DNA of 56,275 bases, from positions 1 to 56,275 of the IMG/VR virus record IMGVR_UViG_3300021378_002088, one strand, 5' to 3'. How positions within the stretch are numbered: the stretch's first letter is position 1; every line of letters starts with the position of its first letter. The notes under the pieces were generated by a model. It searched no databases and was not told the origin of the DNA. It worked only from the letters and a program-made list of their open reading frames with translations. A program made the position numbers and the translations under genes. This DNA comes from a virus. Positions 28,701-34,997 of this stretch are shown one piece after another.

Positions 28701-31700
28701 GCCTAAGTAAATGTCTAAATTACTTTCAGTTGTATGATCATATATGTTTACATTTGTTACTGCATTTGCACCAGTTAGTGGTAAATCTACCGAAGCATTA
28801 CTGCCTGCTAATCCAAATGCTAATACATCACTAAATTGAGAAATAACAATATTACCTGTAATAACTGCAACATTTGGCTTACTTGCATATCCGTCGCCGC
28901 CGTTTGTAATTGTAACACTTTCTAATTGAGCATTAGCAAAAAGTTTTGCTGTTGCCTGTGCGGCATTTCCACTTGCTGGTGGATCAATTTCTATGGTAGG
29001 TACATTGTAATATGTTGTATTTCTTTCAAACACAAAAATATTTGATACTGCACCTGTGACATTTTCAGGATAAATTATTTCTATTTGTTGATTATCTCTA
29101 GTAAACTTATCTTGTTCTAATTTTATATCCATACTTTGATGATTATAAACATCACCAAATTCGCCACGTTTAATTGCCCATTCTTCAAAAATCTCAATGT
29201 TTTTATTTGTATTCACAACATTAGATCTAATCAAACTTGTAAGTGAATTAGCAGTACCTTTTTGATTTATTAATCCTTTATAGTACTGGAACCCAATGGT
29301 GTCATCTATTTTGATATCAGCATACTCATTGGTAGTTTGATATCCTAGTAATCCTTTTGCTAGTTGCGATTTTAATGGATCTAATTGTGTAGTATCTTTG
29401 TCGTGGTACAATCGTATGCTGTCTATTAGTGTATCAAAGTTTGGCAATACTGCATCGCCAACAATCACTAAACCTTCTGCTTGATATCTACCATCCCAAT
29501 TTCTACTTCGTTGAGTATTAATTTCTAGTCTGTCTTGTCTTATTCCAAGAACATTGTCGTTAATTATATCATTGAAAACTGTTTTGTTGTTTATAACAAA
29601 AGCATGTTCAACTAATTCTGTATGTAACAGCATACCATATATTCTATTGCCAATTGGAGAAACAGTAATTGTATTATCTTCTCTAACAATTGAACAGTCT
29701 TCAGGTATAATTGCTTTGTTGTTTTCGTCTACTATAGAATATTGTTCATTAATTTGCCTGTTAATTTTTGATATTTTACCAGTTGTACTAACAAATTTTA
29801 ATGTCTCTGCTAACGGACTTAGTTTAATACTATCACCGATTTCATGATTTTCTGTTGACCAAAATAGGAATCGTTTTCCTGCAAGTATCCAGTCATTCAT
29901 GCTATTAATACTGCTATCAAACTCGCCAAAGTCAAAGCCAATCTCTTTTTGTTTTCTGCTTAAACTTATTAAGAAATCAAAAACTTTTCCTGCATTTTGA
30001 AATACTGTATCGTAATAAACTTTTTCTGTAACACCTGTGCCTAATTGATAGACAGTACCGGATGCTCCGCCAATTGTGGGCAATGATTTTAACGGTGTCC
30101 ACATATTAGAATCAAATGCACCTGGTGATATATTCTGTTTGGCTATGTAATAAACACTACCTAATTTAATAATTTCGTCTTTGAGATAAGATGTTAGTGT
30201 TTCGAATACACTAAAGTCTGCTGGAGTCCCGCCTTCTTGTACGCCTTCAAATGGCCCTGCAACATCACTAGGTATAATATCAAAATATTGCGATACTGTA
30301 TCAAAACCTGAAACACTATATCCTTCTGCTTGTTTTGTAATTTTTACACCTGTGTAAAAGTTTCTACTGTTAAAAGGACTTGTATGTAAGTTTACTGTTA
30401 CATCTTCTTTAGGCAGTACTTGACTTGCACTTAACCCATCTGTACTGATGCTTTCACTAAAGACGTTAAGTTGTTTACTGTTTACAAATCCTGCAAATTT
30501 ATGCCCTAGTCGTGTGTCCAAAGTTTTAACAGGATTTCCTATTTCAACATTTATATTCAATGAGTAAAATGACAAATATTGATATAATAATGTCGTGTAT
30601 CCTGGTCTCAATGTTATAATATTGTCTGTAGACTTATAACCATGTGGTTCAAAATTTTGTCTTAATTTACGTTTACCTGTAGTTTTGTCAACTAGTTGCT
30701 CAGGCTGAACACTTAATCTTTGTAAATTTCTTTTATCATAAAATAATTTAGCAAACTCACCTGGTCTAGACAAGTAAAGCATTTCTAATATTGCAAACGG
30801 ATAGTGACTGCTTTTTCTCCAAGCATATTCTACTGGTGCAATATCACCGAAGGCCCATAGATTGTCTATGTTTAAAGAATCTCCTGTGAGCGATGTGTAA
30901 ACTATTTCTTTGGGTGATCTTAAGTTACCAGAGGAATCAACTGGCAAGTAACTATAAATAGTTGGTCTTGCCCAACGTTTCCAGTATCCTTTTCTACTTC
31001 CTGCTGGTATGTATCCATCTCTAACATTATTCCAAAATGCTGTATATGAACTTGTAATTGCTGTTGGATATTCAGTGTCCCACCATGATGGCTTTTTACA
31101 GTAGCCAAACATTTCCCACGGAGTAACTGTAGGTGTTTGTGTATCATAGTAGTAATCATACATGCCTCTCCAGTATCCTGGTTCTGTGGGTCCACTTGCA
31201 TAATTCCATGTAAATTCATTTGTGCTATCGAATACAGTATTTGTTCTATAATCTACTTTGCTTTGTCTATTCCATTTGTTAAAATTTGTGGTTAATAATT
31301 TGTTGTATTCAACTAGGCTGTAATCGGTTTCACAGAAGAAACTTGGTTTAATTTCATACTCATTTAGTTCTATGTATTCACAGTTCCTGTATTCTTCTTC
31401 TATATTACTGTAAATAATTTGTTCAAATGTTAATATAATATCATCAATTTTGTCGTTTTGTTTAATCACATAACTACCATCATGACACAAAATTACATCT
31501 TTGTTGACCTGATATGATGTATCGGTCATAAACTGAGGCTGGAATGCCCTGAACATACCTAGTTTAGATAAACTTGCTGGAACATCTGCAGATTCGCTGT
31601 CTTCATATATTCGTAAATTTAGAGTGTCATTTTCTGCTAATGTAATACTATTGTTCAATGTAATATCAAACGGTAAGTATGAATCCACAGTAAAATCTTT

Positions 31701-34700
31701 GTCTGCACATAAAACTGTATTATTATGTTGTAATATGTATAAGTTTTTATCTAATGCAATATTGACTGTGTTACTAAATGTGTATTCCTGTAAACTCACA
31801 TTGCTAATTACAATTTCTTCATTGCTGTAATCTGTACCAATTGGAACCATATAAGACAAGTCAAACCCACCTTCAGTGACTTTGCTAGATTTTATAGTTT
31901 TTAGTACCGTGTCTAGTATTTCTAAATTTGTTTGACTTAAATAGTCATTGTTATTGATATAAAGTTCTAAATTTGATATAAATTTCTTTTTAAAGTTATT
32001 GTATTGATCATTGCCAAATCTCAATGCATTAATTAAATTCCTGTCTTCGTTCTTACTTAAATACATGGAGTGCAGTAAATCAGAATCTATTTGGCCAATG
32101 TTAATATCATTTACATTAAATGTTTTACTTGTATCTTTGAAATTGTTATTGCCAGTGACTTTACCGCTAAAACCTTCTTGCCCTAGTAACAATTTATTTC
32201 CATGACCAATAAGATCGCTCAATCTGGTTTCTGTGATTTCAGTGTTCAACGGATTATATTTTAATGCACTTGGAATCTCAAAGAATCCGTATGAATCAAT
32301 TGTTGTTTTTCTTCCTTCTTTTGTAAATGTCTTAACATTTAATACATCTGTATTTTTTAAAGTTACTGTTTGATTAAATGTAAAGTTAAATGTTGCATCG
32401 ACTCCGTGTCCGTTATTAGATGCTGTAGTAACAATTGATGTAATATTTCCAGGGTGGCCAACCAATTCGCTGTAAAGGCCATAGTTTGAAACTGAAATAG
32501 TTTTAATCTGTCCGCCGCCGTTACTGATGTTTCCGTCATATGATTCTGCATCGGTAACAGTAATTGCAATATTACTATTGCTTCCTGCTATACTTAAAGT
32601 AAGTATATCACCAACTTCATACCCTAAACCTGTGTTATTTAATGACACGTCATTAAGTGTAGGATTTATTACAATACCTGTACTGCTATTTCTAATTGCG
32701 AAGTCTTTGTTTATAGTGAGAGCAGTATCGTTTAATTTAACAATTATATCATTATTGTGAGGTGATGCACTTGTTGTAAAAAATTTATCTGCTGAATTAA
32801 CTTTGTCAATTATAATGACATCTTCTACATACTGTTTTGAATATAAGGAATTATCGTCTTCATAATATTTAAAATTACTAATATTAAAACTACCTGCAGA
32901 AATATTTGCATTTGCTATAAAATATTGCCCTTCGTATTTTACAACTTCGTTTGTAAAATATGTTTCTACATTACTAAAGTCTCTGTATTGATGTGGATAA
33001 CTTATTGGATGCCAATTGTTCTTAAATCTTGTGTTGTCATTGCCTTTATAATCTTGTTGTAAATCTTTGTAAAACAAATATCCAGGTATTGTAGATGTAT
33101 TTGCTAATAAATTTGCTTTGTAATTTACTGTATGATTACCCAGATGATTAAAAAATGTTGGCTCACTGTTGAATTTGCTTGTTTGGTAAACAACATTAGC
33201 ACCTAAAACTGCATCATATGATGTTTGTTTAGTACTTGTTTTATCAGTGTTGTATGTAAATACAGGACAGCCTTTGAAATCACTGTGCGGATATTTTGCA
33301 GGGTCATCTACTTTTGTACCTGCAGAGTCATATAAATTAAATAACGGCTCTTGATTAATTTGAATTTTTTGTTGTGCTTGTTTCCATGATGTGCCTGTCC
33401 AATAGTAATCTAAACCTATATTAGTTCCTGTGATGCTATACACCTGTCCATTAGTAACAACTAAATTACTTAAAGATGTATCTTCAACAAATTGAATTGT
33501 ACCGCTGTTGTCTTGTATTCTATAAATTTTTTCTGCTATTGCTGTATCGTCTTGTGGAAAAATAATACTGGCATTTGCAGTACCCGATGCACTATTAATT
33601 GGGAATCCTAATGCCAATCCTTCTAGATCTTCTTTTTTCTTATCTGCTATTATGTCCACTTTAGATATAAATGAGTTGCCCCAATTATATAATTCTATAT
33701 CTCTATCAAATTCTAAAATAGGTCGTGTTGCTCTTTGAGCCGATTCTGGTAAAGCAAATCCCGTTACATTATCTTTAAGTGGTTGCCGTAACTCGTTTAC
33801 ATGCCACCAGTAATTTAATCTACTCCATGGATTCTTATTTTTAGCACCTTTTTCCATAACCATGTAATCAGGTTGATTTTGTGTTGATTCTGATCCCCAT
33901 GGTGTTGCGCCCCAACCGTAAACTGTATCAATGTTCCATTGTAGTTGCGGTTGTATATATGTTTGATGATAATCGTCTAATGCAAAATTTCTAGTCCCTT
34001 GCACACTATCAGGCAATAAATAGTTGCCTAATGATTCGACATCTAAGTAAACAACGTTTCCTGTTCTCTGGGCATTGTTACCTAAATAATATACATTGGC
34101 CGCTACTGCATCGCCTACTTTGAGTGCAAGATTACCAATGTACAGTCTAGTATTATTATGCACTGATGCACTTGCGGCTCCTGATGCCTCACTATCTGCT
34201 AAGTTTCTATAGTACTCTTTGAAATCACCACCTGGTGTAACAACAAAATCTTCTGGTAAAGTTGTTTCTAAATTATAATACGAACTGGAATTTGCCTGAG
34301 TATATGTTATTGAAATTGATTGTTCTAAAGGAAAATCACTAAATTCTGCATAAGCAGATGTGGAATCGCCTGGCAAAATAAATTGTATTCCTTTTCCTAC
34401 GCCTGTAACAATATAAGCAGTATCTTTAGTTAGCACACTGGTATTTGAAATATGGTCGCCTGTGAATTTTACTACCATGTCATTTCTAAGTTCTTGACCT
34501 GCTGGCGATGTATATGACTTTAGACCTTGTATGTTATCTATGTTAATTTGTACGTTTGCATTACCATTAATTTCAGTAACTTCTGGACCTGTTGGGTACC
34601 AATAGTAATCTTGATAGTTAATTAATTTGTCTATGTTTATAGGCGGTGCAAATGCATATTGATTTGTTTTAAATAATCTGTCGTGGTTATCGATTAAGCC

Positions 34701-34997
34701 ACCTTTGCTTCTTATGTCATACAAAAAGTCCTCATAGAAAACATAATTTACAGGTTTACCCGAATCTGGATTTATAGTAGTCACTACAGGATCAAAACTG
34801 TAGTATTCTCTATTAGGTGCTGGTTGCTCTACAAAGGATGTATTGCTACTACCTATTTCTCTTGGTGTCCCTATAAAGCCTTGTATATTTTCTATATTTG
34901 CTTTTGAAAATAATTGCTCAACTGTGCTTTCAAAGAAATTTTTATTAACACTAGTTTGGTGCTGTATAGGTAATAGATCAAAAAATTTGTTTGTCAT
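13716..34997 (-). CDS. Giant virion protein of 7,093 residues, next to gp6
   Basis: One uninterrupted frame of 21.3 kb, roughly 780 kDa. It begins directly at the gp6 stop (TAATG overlap), the place of gp7 in T4 (1,032 residues), so a baseplate or tail-periphery role is the best guess. The first 150 residues (TNKFFDLLPIQHQ, INYQDYYWYPTGPEV) resemble large structural proteins that follow gp6 in marine T4-like phages. Most of the chain is Asn/Thr/Ser/Asp-rich and beta-like. Two segments near residues 675 and 1600 (VVKYEGQYFIA, IIKLGSVYYIA) look like small carbohydrate-binding modules. A Gly-rich then Pro-rich linker near residues 4470-4505 is followed by a Cys-containing region to about 4670. 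Near residue 5580, DFDMMWLTSPEGRRIPI resembles a P-domain strand pair. No enzyme motif is recognised. Confidence 0.85.
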   Translation of the reverse strand: MTNKFFDLLPIQHQTSVNKNFFESTVEQLFSKANIENIQGFIGTPREIGSSNTSFVEQPAPNREYYSFDPVVTTINPDSGKPVNYVFYEDFLYDIRSKGGLIDNHDRLFKTNQYAFAPPINIDKLINYQDYYWYPTGPEVTEINGNANVQINIDNIQGLKSYTSPAGQELRNDMVVKFTGDHISNTSVLTKDTAYIVTGVGKGIQFILPGDSTSAYAEFSDFPLEQSISITYTQANSSSYYNLETTLPEDFVVTPGGDFKEYYRNLADSEASGAASASVHNNTRLYIGNLALKVGDAVAANVYYLGNNAQRTGNVVYLDVESLGNYLLPDSVQGTRNFALDDYHQTYIQPQLQWNIDTVYGWGATPWGSESTQNQPDYMVMEKGAKNKNPWSRLNYWWHVNELRQPLKDNVTGFALPESAQRATRPILEFDRDIELYNWGNSFISKVDIIADKKKEDLEGLALGFPINSASGTANASIIFPQDDTAIAEKIYRIQDNSGTIQFVEDTSLSNLVVTNGQVYSITGTNIGLDYYWTGTSWKQAQQKIQINQEPLFNLYDSAGTKVDDPAKYPHSDFKGCPVFTYNTDKTSTKQTSYDAVLGANVVYQTSKFNSEPTFFNHLGNHTVNYKANLLANTSTIPGYLFYKDLQQDYKGNDNTRFKNNWHPISYPHQYRDFSNVETYFTNEVVKYEGQYFIANANISAGSFNISNFKYYEDDNSLYSKQYVEDVIIIDKVNSADKFFTTSASPHNNDIIVKLNDTALTINKDFAIRNSSTGIVINPTLNDVSLNNTGLGYEVGDILTLSIAGSNSNIAITVTDAESYDGNISNGGGQIKTISVSNYGLYSELVGHPGNITSIVTTASNNGHGVDATFNFTFNQTVTLKNTDVLNVKTFTKEGRKTTIDSYGFFEIPSALKYNPLNTEITETRLSDLIGHGNKLLLGQEGFSGKVTGNNNFKDTSKTFNVNDINIGQIDSDLLHSMYLSKNEDRNLINALRFGNDQYNNFKKKFISNLELYINNNDYLSQTNLEILDTVLKTIKSSKVTEGGFDLSYMVPIGTDYSNEEIVISNVSLQEYTFSNTVNIALDKNLYILQHNNTVLCADKDFTVDSYLPFDITLNNSITLAENDTLNLRIYEDSESADVPASLSKLGMFRAFQPQFMTDTSYQVNKDVILCHDGSYVIKQNDKIDDIILTFEQIIYSNIEEEYRNCEYIELNEYEIKPSFFCETDYSLVEYNKLLTTNFNKWNRQSKVDYRTNTVFDSTNEFTWNYASGPTEPGYWRGMYDYYYDTQTPTVTPWEMFGYCKKPSWWDTEYPTAITSSYTAFWNNVRDGYIPAGSRKGYWKRWARPTIYSYLPVDSSGNLRSPKEIVYTSLTGDSLNIDNLWAFGDIAPVEYAWRKSSHYPFAILEMLYLSRPGEFAKLFYDKRNLQRLSVQPEQLVDKTTGKRKLRQNFEPHGYKSTDNIITLRPGYTTLLYQYLSFYSLNINVEIGNPVKTLDTRLGHKFAGFVNSKQLNVFSESISTDGLSASQVLPKEDVTVNLHTSPFNSRNFYTGVKITKQAEGYSVSGFDTVSQYFDIIPSDVAGPFEGVQEGGTPADFSVFETLTSYLKDEIIKLGSVYYIAKQNISPGAFDSNMWTPLKSLPTIGGASGTVYQLGTGVTEKVYYDTVFQNAGKVFDFLISLSRKQKEIGFDFGEFDSSINSMNDWILAGKRFLFWSTENHEIGDSIKLSPLAETLKFVSTTGKISKINRQINEQYSIVDENNKAIIPEDCSIVREDNTITVSPIGNRIYGMLLHTELVEHAFVINNKTVFNDIINDNVLGIRQDRLEINTQRSRNWDGRYQAEGLVIVGDAVLPNFDTLIDSIRLYHDKDTTQLDPLKSQLAKGLLGYQTTNEYADIKIDDTIGFQYYKGLINQKGTANSLTSLIRSNVVNTNKNIEIFEEWAIKRGEFGDVYNHQSMDIKLEQDKFTRDNQQIEIIYPENVTGAVSNIFVFERNTTYYNVPTIEIDPPASGNAAQATAKLFANAQLESVTITNGGDGYASKPNVAVITGNIVISQFSDVLAFGLAGSNASVDLPLTGANAVTNVNIYDHTTESNLDIYLGNERSIDSVVELLNNKFTNANIANIVAYGDIDTETEKHLVTQVTKAGSNTRISTDRATITSNTSIEINTPVGSNAFVITNGASTLTLSNVDSITNTNPATVTLTTKTGFTPLQNGDTLTFVNHEPYSVLTSDILNKTYFVKATADSTIYELYTNETLTANVDATSWYNESVSGTDTHLQSVGAYRSAEADLVNVDFNYSTITGSGIRNTSYFAELSAFNNSYYAEAGTSNTQIKLYTDPALQIPLNTTALSKPFSDTNLANDFIQANVTVLGTGGDNRLFIKGTDFTIREVRLPGKLSDETTLEVLNIPAGRYQPTQRFPIRSANNTTTNDIIVSVDGKNVGTTYWSYDRGARTSITANASIVNDYNINPNNAFSIVLGGQNRFEDQNITRLNGLYPFAEIYIDGNKVNNTPDYDAFTLTNNLTETTISFSNASLYTDNFSIGSNITVIESGSVQFNNTFTADVPGKVLSIKSVANDTLIANTISKRTYERTKDILTDNKITIDIDDTETMLKRPSNSLQDGLWYRDNKQDYIVPNAGYVNRNKVNWESIDLPYFANLIGSGKVNIPNENDYLHLGKSENEDWNVFQLKKHGIESTTGNVSGAKNYIDNVNGRAMLFSDQRLSKWTDGNILGDKTNANFYDNIVVIKNANLSDTVLEWSNENFVFTPRVVYKGDYKPLKKINRGIVKIEPGHTKPITKVEPYKDQNYMARIYAEKSHPAPGLEFFTRASVIKDNLPNAHANSVLISPNSLAGLGVGDIVRFTGTQATAANLTLGKAYTVTGISERGLGGNPGAVDVDDPSKGFFTINEANVTGTDYASINSDCYVTYESDLDFNVNMKVKGLSGASTVLLEVGDTYNLNVSSYISNGLDIDFGLTSGERITNTNDFYVEDSSYAVANWNSSSKTFEISSNVTTQTAAITRPGFNEITLAAFGNSDGKGNSTLAGANSAIIDKGDFVQFTSVGNYSGNVYPVQSNDGNFIQIYDPAITSNTAGRTAVVYTGSKETRTGSISSLTSNALTLSSFTTSNLGNYGFGNVQYMNSNTSTGVIPGVSGSERPFKINGNTVIVDVADSVRTMQTRFPVHTLRDTTNNTVDLFFRDNGAGEFARVLFNDSEKTPEEQQLLSNDPSKLFNYNNKPVYLGLGLPISRNQLSLETDFTGIPESLRSIDGVELDLEFRYVTEQGLLELLRQTGIKGKLVTSDTSSVEFVNNAYEMLSKTENFDSAWWIENFTYTSDNPSLDGMYIELQARNGNNVTSKLDLIPRHIGEHEAFNITGEVEKGLTISTVASRLLDKNNKHKLKLDFSDLHPMSFTKVISVIDKKQNDLIWTDPNGNIIQVHPSQPMKIRSSLKTNKLKPSHVNGGHYPFEWWSEDVKNVLSQGADNKIILNLGFENGLTTYPGNNNFDIAVPLVIVHGAKFKYTLAPTTKNELLNLRVAIKDDTGNISQVVDRKITSVGQSSITIDNSDNTFTTNDTTNNLNAIIYQVDENKNKQVLANDYGSPVEKSTTDNGYSAVLLQPKNALSSLSNGNTLGYISTLPTQIGSAGTFYVGINNSANVSLDSIFGSNLDIALDYLPLNHTGVTSKQIDVTNVNVAIDVHVIEPQHKMFMDTEAVNNSILRFADTVHGANSILTGNILVANTQTNYAIIPKGISNNVGDFAINETQKNSLGIIVSSAYGPHLVLNKPNNLLSVNDTIFVNTSGSANGINNTEFRIREVTENTFTIKLANTNVIPTAELSSMKYLTYGSPIIQGTASTSTVTTRTIHVPANIHVFEPGDNITLNTGAVDTASVNGQTYIVSAVLENAIMINHATAPTSLTTNLTASLTGNANLHIVTLPRGYAIPGVTGSIYDPENNYSLGSNTTVTLNKITDLDFDKNFTTTDSKPVMYFEKDLGTSFNDDEYMIDIYEATRFYSKDHKIGKVDDNQLVVSSTNASSEGLVNIELPNGLRGLSVGANVTFSHSQTGHVLSGNSFVVKDFVNIVDNIEGGSEQYITIEAPGATATANVFSVSYDNYIPSQNRSIKISKTKNYDGFATPFMADKDSFVVNTVYTGNAITNGHWVSDTMLITGTTDFQNEINLKPSHNHIAIKNSPIRNYNATYKMAPIGLDQRRLNKNQIQVFGFTNSNVALEFTDKNVSYSLTDHNVVEVNDNKTYLPMQDTVEQVADSINFVSDFKAGAIDKEKKIEVGFLFGYRDPRSDNRSAPDFNQKYIQRPADVTGLDQVYSYEYIGAPGGNALKGGVNKYSPIKLNETIAERRAPSKLSGKYIIDMQGLEEQVYYGTLNEERTKRPHGAPAYKVLDGKITSDKQLVKDYENNLSNMYLDPTLRTIKNKAEPPFGSPKFSVWPYTGYTGYYGGDVAGFNFYDHYDGVRRQLNGHGGGGGISGGGGGPGNTPPQDPPPQDPPVQETCGKFRITLYDTNSGEEGTTYEFDDGLFDIVQQYIDSEYQNISGYQNQFIEAGGTGADWTTVLSYIEGIGENYTKIPYNQIDVDLCELQDLHIKDISGNTCTSSGEVLHLGGSAVNLPEGCDPCSLADSINAQSPNFRAECVPAEDKREPKSCVIKGGRQAWGTTDFRGVDKIVKLGNSKGQSMVYVGQRDDNYKLLEGRKDGVPTVLFGSRHDDARLMVSIDGPNLLKTIKLQLEEKGLDPNSYKSIVLRSTTNNDQAGELLHWKNSTSRITNTGSGIKGEYNNIDDRPFAIVYAPASGSVFDEGQQLQTIQYGKDNMHRGINKDTISVYVSKLNRSSYDYGTKGKGILYRLPKNGSSQHKYLGDLFNFTVIDDLYLGGFGSRTDEDTRSNAITTTEEQDDRGFKFTKITGYGERVQSGGKWKDRTGGWFQGLWQYHAKQQRRVQGCTSAEDANIPQLNPIVRIKSAVPFSLGTGCARSPFTEVGDFQPYREKVINSSANLTIANALTPEQYNELGGDTTSVFTPKVISGGLPGQEVTIVDIMGAPDTSNPFMTSDYIRIDGYPVNPRSGEGTRDGQIANANVGVVQTGMVEDSTGFNYMVGDKLTIVGGRPKTIDEDAYYLSDIIVTNPGAGYNSSTTRLEIVDAELGTILPGVQINPVFQPRDDAVTPVTKNTGRTAISSAILPYKTYVGYKGCRETNWLNDLDTNTAFIDRAGNSINGITLDARRVDIGIDSLNTYYEETVALSATTAMELGTTYKAFIGTRKYENFGEFMMFNFEENSTTGINDRGQSNFTSSFSESERTNLNGAWIMCWNIPNIQNKFNSTNAHDNFSNLTTGTVGIMKSYFDAEAFGPLTRDDFNHFLSDNIKETNGRIVKFLKLANDRVYFQVMNPYDLDTSAGRSIGTPDFTNMFARFYPINALNEFSTDTTSTFADNYEITIENDTSISSNVTASGTATFTMNSKDAVHGLKVKAKRLGTNPDATMQQFDIFIFQDGVDVGYLRIPATIHFTIPANTHGGEFDITGTTLATNMSKLNYSTVYRPVVQPVNELEESQAIIYKFDFSNLPDDAKVNDIDIDIRFDSYAPGDFDMMWLTSPEGRRIPILQTLGKFGTAGQHDQLGFLDGYDYHNSGLLQQFDFTLTSNQSAEAIKYGGVNLLYSNKVKPSIGMPTRHAENNGQDYDRANGDISKILGSPYGDSILASQYGINYNSAENVLRKFLRETDGNIRGILGKGTWFLEWSRPGRIIDSNYDPEQAGNKKTKIRTPNIKIKYTSASENPAYDTADKESIGDVTIIQKGGFQPEFATRRYTVVAKGSSGSGFEAQAFLKKGKLVGEDNPELKSQTAVFEVLKINQAGSVTKLRILDRGVYEVFPAEFERGVALKYLDGDMASPGMQTRPAGEGYGARVQCTSRSVINCQQPPGIVDRNAGPSRPATPTEILADAINTAGGLDGGITLSSYPINPSVHTLSIKTDADGFELSDIVPGTLDALGIPAGDYGPNAFGFSAEVGDGGNGFGLNDSGIRKDNPFDKGDPDSLILYNASTPPEFDGLSSSNFGNVYSYDINRVNGGQLITEKLQSEVDVLYLKSARVRSRYELKSLMPKAWVDNYDVNGWAYLENGKVIYRKDALVDSSKIKSALIYDNITGERISDVYLNDPFKNVHMPEVERNLTYISESDPVYYADDSSNFNSKNVGELWWNTSNMRVRWYEQSDDDYRRQYWGSYVDGSKVDVYEWIESTETPIEYSGEGTPLDIEKYLIDQKYMSSTGIFTNLYYYWVKDITEVPQVKGRTASASSVASLIASPKLENIPTFGAISNNSIVLNNVKSYLTDDESVFQINFKRTETKYKNKHESYILLGEDNIAGKIPDEFFQKLVDSLVEEDRLGKVVPDPYLNKFEKYGISIRPRQTMFVNPKNARRELVYFINSIMKNIKLTDDLYTGWNSTLTTSAFYEFIDWVETGYDTNTIKSRASVKSIKQMRGLTNIPDGAFVRLVGTGTNPDKFYIYDSVKDDYDLVKIVGGTIKLKDSVFGTINPGLASELRKLLFAIRDNIFKNTNLENRLYFSMLNYVLTEQYQTDWCFKTTYFNVRQSAENLIQTPSTKIDTFDSVVKSIKENKPYTSKLRDFEDRKISIDSLKSFATDFDRPPYQPDLSTTAKILDDNNSADVSILTNNNEYVNWSNNYSNNSTKIRTITEKIFIDRIDDEISPIYNHTDKNGIMTVQLASKYKQPQSNTSAIRMEQLANASSNATPINHIERVFKHNTVVTDLTKKIANTSIYSSDIIAGFIATRDATLRTLAYADFFGEELDANVFAKAYYDSIGKEIMSTGLGYDLFGFDSSGFDSKQSVNNYTVNAAVQSQLIRDTLTYQGFDSSTFFTGLTGPSIPPEHALFKPLEGLQINVQSNMTAYDNDGTVVGNQDGIFRPKSGATQLAGTYGNANVSYKIFVGMSGNTEYVRLSDSNKTTLAANITAKSLTIQITDASTITPPYTGSPATAVFIGDERITFEGIEGNTLTGVTRGTNGTSAEPHTVGESVYDATESNNINTSAFAYGANADPEITLWNVDSGGASLPLSNANTSIARFLQASPGSYFG
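21483..21590 (-). other. Gly-rich and Pro-rich linker coding segment inside the giant protein
   Basis: Encodes GGGGGISGGGGGPG followed by two PPQDPP-type units and then the first Cys of a Cys-containing stretch. It separates an N-terminal block of about 4,470 residues from a C-terminal block of about 2,590. The DNA is locally much richer in G+C than the surrounding gene. Confidence 0.75.
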
